Assembly (NCBI GenBank): GCA_900472605.1
Contig: UCJD01000020.1
Location: 166,804 to 230,803 of the forward strand
Source of the DNA: Hyphomicrobiales bacterium
GTDB lineage: Bacteria; Pseudomonadota; Alphaproteobacteria; Rhizobiales; Rhizobiaceae
DNA: 64,000 nucleotides
Reading direction: 5' to 3'
Positions within the stretch are counted from its first letter, which is position 1, and the number at the start of each line of letters is the position of its first letter. Under the pieces are notes generated by a model. The model was not told the DNA's origin and did no database searches. It saw only the letters and a list, made by a program, of their open reading frames with translations. Below, in pieces: positions 59,995 through 64,000 of the stretch. A program made the position numbers and the translations under genes.

Positions 59995-61352
59995 CTTATG
60001 ACAGCGTCATCCGCGGCACCGCCGTCCTGCCGGAAGGCACCCTCGACAGTGCCTGGATCGCCATCCGCGACGGCCGCATTGCCGCGATCGGCACCGGCGA
60101 GGCGCCACAGGCCACAGAGACCTTCGACGCCGGCAGCGACCTGATCATTCCCGGCGTCATAGACGGCCAGACACACGCCTGCAGCTACGGGGGCTTGCCC
60201 GGCATCCGCTCGACGACACGCTCGGCAGTGGCTGGCGGCATCACGACCATCGTCGACATGCCCTACGACAATCCCGACCCGCTGAATTCATTGGAACGCC
60301 TGGACGCCAAGGTCGCAGCCATTCGCGAACACGCGCACTCGAATGTCGCCCTTTACGGCACTGTCATGCCCGGCCAGTCGGTGGAGGAGATCGAGCCCCT
60401 GATCGACGGTGGCGTCGTCGCCTTCAAGATCTCGACCTTCGAAAGCAGCCCGACGCGCTTCCCGCGCATCTCCTCGACGCAGACGCTGGAGATCTTCTCC
60501 GCACTCGCCGACACTGCCATCCCGCTCGGTGTTCACAATGAGGATCAGGAGATCGTCCGCGCCCACATCGCCGCCGCCAAGGCGGCCGGGCGCAACGGCA
60601 TCGAGGCCCACTCGGAAAGCCGGCCGCCGGCCGCCGAAATGGCGGCAACGGCGCAGTTCCTCGAGCTCGGCGCTGCCGCAGGCGCGCATGCGCACATCGT
60701 GCACCTGACGACGACACGTGGCTTCGACCTCGTTGAGAACTATCTGAACGATGGCTATCGCTCGACAGGCGAGCTCTGCGTCCACTATCTGTGGCTCGAC
60801 CCTGAGATCGACGGCCCCGAACTCGGCGCAAAGATGAAGGTCAACCCGCCGATCCGTCCCGGCCAGATCGAGGCGCTGTGGGACGATGTCGCCTCCGGTC
60901 GCGTCGCTTTCGTCAGCTCGGATCATTCCTCCTGGCCGATCGACAACAAATTCACCGCCTCGATCTTCGATGCCGGCGCCGGCGTACCTGGTCTGGAAAC
61001 GCTACTGCCTGCCTTCTATACCGGCGCCGCAACCCGCGGCTACGACGCGGTAGCGCTGACCGTGTTGCAGCTGTGTGAACGTCCTGCAAAGTTCTTCGGC
61101 CTGTGGCCGATGAAAGGCGCGCTTGTTATCGGCGCCGATGCCGATATCGCCATATTGAAGGCCGAAAAGCAGGTCTGGGATTCGTCCAAGGCACACGACG
61201 AGCTCTGCTGGAGCCCGTTCGACGGTCGCGAATTCTCCGTTCGCGTGGCTCGCACCTATGTCGGCGGCAAGCTCGCCTGGGACGGAAACGCCGTCGTCAA
61301 CGCGCCCGGCGACGGCCAGTACGTTGGCCGCGGCACCTCCGCTTGGTTCTGA
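59991..61352 (+). CDS. Hydantoinase/allantoinase-like amidohydrolase with DGQTH metal motif (cluster B)
   Basis: A 453-residue cyclic amidohydrolase, paralog of the one at 37884-39233. It keeps the carboxylated Lys146 (AFKISTFE), HNEDQEI histidine, HIVHLT and SSDHSSWP, but the first motif is again DGQTH (Gln60 in place of the first histidine). Placed between a racemase and a DapA-like gene, it probably opens a cyclic amide such as a substituted hydantoin. It follows the racemase with an ATGA overlap. Confidence 0.9.
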   Translation: MTYDSVIRGTAVLPEGTLDSAWIAIRDGRIAAIGTGEAPQATETFDAGSDLIIPGVIDGQTHACSYGGLPGIRSTTRSAVAGGITTIVDMPYDNPDPLNSLERLDAKVAAIREHAHSNVALYGTVMPGQSVEEIEPLIDGGVVAFKISTFESSPTRFPRISSTQTLEIFSALADTAIPLGVHNEDQEIVRAHIAAAKAAGRNGIEAHSESRPPAAEMAATAQFLELGAAAGAHAHIVHLTTTRGFDLVENYLNDGYRSTGELCVHYLWLDPEIDGPELGAKMKVNPPIRPGQIEALWDDVASGRVAFVSSDHSSWPIDNKFTASIFDAGAGVPGLETLLPAFYTGAATRGYDAVALTVLQLCERPAKFFGLWPMKGALVIGADADIAILKAEKQVWDSSKAHDELCWSPFDGREFSVRVARTYVGGKLAWDGNAVVNAPGDGQYVGRGTSAWF

Positions 61353-61376
61353 AACGGTTCATCGAGGATAGACAGA

Positions 61377-62303
61377 ATGTCACGGATCACAGCAGACACA
61401 TCGGGCGTGTTCGTCATCGCCTGTACGCCGTTTCACGAGGACGGCGCCATCGACACTGCCAGCATCGACCGGATGGTCGACTTTTACTACGAAAAGGGCG
61501 CCGATGGATTGACCATTCTCGGCATGATGGGCGAAGCACCGAAGCTGACCCAGGCTGAATCGATCGAGGTGACCCGTCAAACGCTGGCCCGCTCTTCCGA
61601 CAAACCGGTCGTGGTCGGCGTCTCCGCCCCCGGCCTTGCGGCTATCAGCGAACTGACGAAGGCGGTCATGGACCTCGGCGCTGCCGGCGTCATGGTGGCG
61701 CCGCCGTCGAGCCTGCGCACCGACGACCAGATCATCACCTACTACCGCAATGTCGTGGAAGCAATCGGCGCCGATGTGCCGGTCGTCTTGCAGGATTTCC
61801 CGCTGGCGACAGGCGTTCAAATCAGCTCGAAGACGCTGGGCGCGATCTTCGAGGCGCATCCAAGCATCGTCATGCTGAAGCATGAAGACTGGCCGGGCCT
61901 GCAGAAAATCACCGACCTGCGCGCTGCGGAAGCAAACGGCCGTCGCCGCGTCTCGATCCTCTGCGGCAATGCTGGCGTCTTCCTGCCCGAAGAGATGCAG
62001 CGCGGCGCCGATGGCGCCATGACCGGCTTTGCCTATCCGGAGATGATGGTCGACGTCTGCCGCCTGAGCCGTCAAGGAAAGCATGAAGAGGCGCACGACC
62101 TGTTCGACGCCTATCTGCCGTTGATGCGATACGAGCAGCAGCCGGGCCTCGGACTTGCAGTGCGCAAATACGTGCTTGCCAGACGTGGCGCGATCGCCAG
62201 CGCCGCCCAGCGCCGCCCCGGCGCAGCATTGAATGCGGCGGCCGTCGCCGAAGTCGAGCGGCTGATTGCCCGCCAGGAACGCAAACTAGGAGTTTCGAAA
62301 TAA
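61377..62303 (+). CDS. DapA/N-acetylneuraminate lyase-family protein with altered active site (cluster B)
   Basis: A 308-residue paralog of the protein at 26686-27615, nearly identical in long blocks (DGLTILGMMGEAPKLT, VGVSAPGLAAISEL, RYEQQPGLGLAVRKYVLARR). It shares the same unusual features: GMMGE for GTTGE and LQDFP in place of LYNxP, with the Schiff-base lysine kept (MLKHEDW). GAGGATAGACAGA precedes the ATG. Its stop shares a base with the next SDR start (TAATG). Confidence 0.9.
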   Translation: MSRITADTSGVFVIACTPFHEDGAIDTASIDRMVDFYYEKGADGLTILGMMGEAPKLTQAESIEVTRQTLARSSDKPVVVGVSAPGLAAISELTKAVMDLGAAGVMVAPPSSLRTDDQIITYYRNVVEAIGADVPVVLQDFPLATGVQISSKTLGAIFEAHPSIVMLKHEDWPGLQKITDLRAAEANGRRRVSILCGNAGVFLPEEMQRGADGAMTGFAYPEMMVDVCRLSRQGKHEEAHDLFDAYLPLMRYEQQPGLGLAVRKYVLARRGAIASAAQRRPGAALNAAAVAEVERLIARQERKLGVSK

Positions 62304-63061
62304 TGGATCTGCAGATTTCGGGCAAGAAAGCCCTCGTCATCGGTGCCAGCCGTGGTCTCGGCGCGGCGATCGCCGCCGGCCTCGCCGCCGAAGGCGTCAA
62401 GGTCTTCGCCGCCGCCCGTAGCATCGACAAGATCATCGCGACCGACAACATTATCCCCGTCGCCGTTGACCTCTCCGACGCGAACTCTGTTACCGCGCTG
62501 ATCGCCAAGCTCAACGAACAGGGTGGCGTCGATATCGTCGTCAACAACTCCGGTGGACCGAAGGCCGGTCCGGCGCTCGGCCAGTCCACCGAGAGCTGGC
62601 TTGCCGCCTTCCAGTCAATGGCGACGTCGATCTTTTCCATCACCGATGCCATGCTGCCGGGCATGATCGCCCGCAAATGGGGTCGCGTCATCACCATCGG
62701 GTCGTCCGGCGTCGTCCAGCCGATCGCCAACCTCGCGCTCTCCAATGGCGTGCGCGCAGCGATCGCCGGCTGGTCGAAAACGCTGGCGTCCGAAGTCGCC
62801 GGCCACGGCGTCACCGTCAACATGATCCTGCCCGGCCGCATCGCCACCGACCGCGTCGCCGAGCTCGACGGCATCAAGGCCGAGAAGACCGGCGCGACGA
62901 TCGAAGCCGTACAAGAAGCATCGCGCAACGAAATCCCGGCAGGCCGCTACGGCAAGCCCGAGGAATTTGCGGCCGTCGCCGTATTCCTGGCCAGTTCGCA
63001 GGCCAGCTACGTCACGGGGTCGTCCATCCGCGTCGATGGCGGCATGATCAGAGGACTGTAA
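62303..63061 (+). CDS. SDR-family oxidoreductase with SNxxR in place of YxxxK (cluster B)
   Basis: A 252-residue SDR, paralog of the protein at 30870-31655. Cofactor motif GASRGLGAA and NNSGGPKAG are intact; the catalytic Tyr-x3-Lys is replaced by SNGVR (NLALSNGVRAAI), as in its cluster A counterpart. The C-terminal SYVTGSSIRVDGGMIRGL is standard. It is translationally coupled to the DapA-like gene and precedes the PatB-like gene by 3 bp, so it is part of one five-gene operon. Confidence 0.9.
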   Translation: MDLQISGKKALVIGASRGLGAAIAAGLAAEGVKVFAAARSIDKIIATDNIIPVAVDLSDANSVTALIAKLNEQGGVDIVVNNSGGPKAGPALGQSTESWLAAFQSMATSIFSITDAMLPGMIARKWGRVITIGSSGVVQPIANLALSNGVRAAIAGWSKTLASEVAGHGVTVNMILPGRIATDRVAELDGIKAEKTGATIEAVQEASRNEIPAGRYGKPEEFAAVAVFLASSQASYVTGSSIRVDGGMIRGL

Positions 63062-63064
63062 AGA

Positions 63065-64000
63065 ATGACCGATTTCGATGCCGTGCATGAGCGCCGTGGC
63101 ACCGGGAGCTCGAAGTGGAGCAAGTACCCGGCCGACATCCTCCCGATGTGGGTGGCGGACATGGACTTCCCTGCGGCACCCGAGATCGTCGATGCGATCC
63201 GCAACCGGCTGGAGCACCCGATGCTCGGCTACGGCGTGGCGAGGGACGAGCTGCGGGCCCGGATCGTCGCGGACATGGAGGCGAAATACGGCTGGTCGAT
63301 CACGGCTGATGACATCGTCTTTCTCCCCGGCGTCGAGCCCGGCTTCAACATGGCGCTGAAGGCCATGCTCCAGCCGGGCGACGGGCTTGTCGTGCAGACG
63401 CCTGTTTACCGGCCGATCCTGAACGCGCCGGGGCACTGGAACCTAGTGCGTCACGACGTGGCGCTGCGACCAACCGATCAGGGCCACGTCATGGAGATCG
63501 CGCCTTTGGCGGACGCGATCTCCAGATCGAAGGCGCTGCTGCTCTGCAATCCGCAGAACCCGACCGGCAAGGTCTACACGCGGGACGAGCTCGGGCAGAT
63601 TGCAGCGCTTTGCCGCGACCATGACGCGCTGATTATATCCGACGAGATCCACTGCGACCTCTTGTTCGACGGCCGCCGCCACGTGCCTATCGCCACGCTG
63701 TCGGACGACGCGGCAGGCCGAACCATCACGCTGATGGCGGCCAGCAAGACCTATAACATTGCCGGCCTGAAGACCGCATTTGCGATCATCGAGAACAAAA
63801 CGATCCGCGAACGTTTCACACAGTCGCGGCTGGGGATGGTCGATAGCGTCAATATCCTCGGCCTCGAGGCGACGCTGGCGGCCTATACGCATGCCGACGC
63901 GTGGAAACGCTCGATGCTGGCCTACGTCCAGGCCAACCGCGACTATCTCTCGCAGGAGGTTGCAAGCAGCTTCCCTGCTGTTCGACTGATAAAGGCCGAG
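63065..64000 (+). CDS. PatB/MalY-type PLP C-S lyase/aminotransferase, cut by the window end
   Basis: The first 312 codons of a fold-type I PLP enzyme of the PatB/MalY (cystathionine beta-lyase) group; the C-terminus lies beyond the window. DILPMWVADMDFPAAPEIVD, NPQNPTGKVYTRDEL, SDEIHCDLLF and the PLP lysine in SKTYNIAGLK are clear. Members cleave C-S bonds of cysteine conjugates or transaminate. Together with the rhodanese it hints at sulfur chemistry in cluster B. It is the fifth gene of the racemase operon, beginning 3 bp after the SDR. Confidence 0.9.
   Translation, partial: MTDFDAVHERRGTGSSKWSKYPADILPMWVADMDFPAAPEIVDAIRNRLEHPMLGYGVARDELRARIVADMEAKYGWSITADDIVFLPGVEPGFNMALKAMLQPGDGLVVQTPVYRPILNAPGHWNLVRHDVALRPTDQGHVMEIAPLADAISRSKALLLCNPQNPTGKVYTRDELGQIAALCRDHDALIISDEIHCDLLFDGRRHVPIATLSDDAAGRTITLMAASKTYNIAGLKTAFAIIENKTIRERFTQSRLGMVDSVNILGLEATLAAYTHADAWKRSMLAYVQANRDYLSQEVASSFPAVRLIKAE

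Noticed and set aside
1..64000. Search for CRISPR repeats, tRNA/rRNA genes, insertion sequences and replication origins
   Set aside because: Reading both strands I saw no regularly spaced direct repeats of CRISPR type, no tRNA-like cloverleaf with a TTCGA-type T arm, no transposase motifs and no repABC genes. A dedicated tRNA or IS scan could still find something short.

Overview
The window reads as a stretch of accessory (plasmid- or chromid-like) DNA from an alphaproteobacterium of the Rhizobiales, most likely Rhizobiaceae. Reasons: high GC, a fused phaAB Mrp antiporter gene, a very high density of ABC importers each paired with its own LacI- or GntR-type regulator, and many ATGA translational overlaps. 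No rRNA, tRNA, CRISPR array, transposase or replication origin was seen. About 60 protein genes are called.

Layout. (1) 0.3-7.2 kb: a ribitol operon (periplasmic binding protein, single-NBD ATPase, permease, ribitol 2-dehydrogenase, FGGY kinase, minus strand) facing a divergent LacI regulator across an intergenic region with two perfect inverted repeats. (2) 7.3-13.7 kb: a complete Mrp/Pha cation-proton antiporter operon (phaAB-C-D-E-F-G) and a small XRE regulator. (3) 13.8-23.3 kb: an L-threonate-type four-carbon acid sugar pathway (ltnD, otnI, otnK, otnC) with its own sugar-type ABC importer and a LacI regulator flanked by a 17-bp inverted operator pair. (4) 23.4-26.5 kb: an aldehyde dehydrogenase, a LacI gene remnant and two short-chain dehydrogenases.

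(5) 26.6-40.4 kb, 'cluster A': two closely related GntR/FCD regulators, a DapA-like protein, two nitrilase-superfamily hydrolases, a nitrate/taurine-type ABC importer, an SDR, a phthalate-dioxygenase-type Rieske oxygenase with its reductase, a hydantoinase-like amidohydrolase, a NIPSNAP protein and a RidA protein. Most transcription units here are preceded by variants of GGTATACC repeated every 11 bp, which points to one regulon. I infer catabolism of a cyclic amide or N-heterocycle; the substrate is not known. (6) 41.0-47.7 kb: a ferric-siderophore system (TonB-dependent receptor, esterase, FhuC/D/B-like importer).

(7) 47.7-64.0 kb, 'cluster B': a second GntR-centred catabolic regulon: an oligopeptide-type ABC importer, an extra family-5 binding protein without signal peptide, a VOC protein, a STAND-like NTPase fused to an FGE-sulfatase (SUMF1) domain, a rhodanese, an Asp/Glu/hydantoin racemase, a second hydantoinase-like amidohydrolase, a second DapA-like protein, a second SNxxR-type SDR and a PatB-type C-S lyase/aminotransferase cut by the window end. 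Three intergenic regions of cluster B share a different 12-bp unit, TATwCyACGwrA.

Clusters A and B carry paralogous DapA-like, amidohydrolase and SDR proteins, and each paralogous pair shares the same departures from its family's normal catalytic residues. They look like two versions of one undescribed catabolic module with different importers and different front-end enzymes. This, the phased operator arrays and the NTPase-FGE fusion are the most noteworthy contents.
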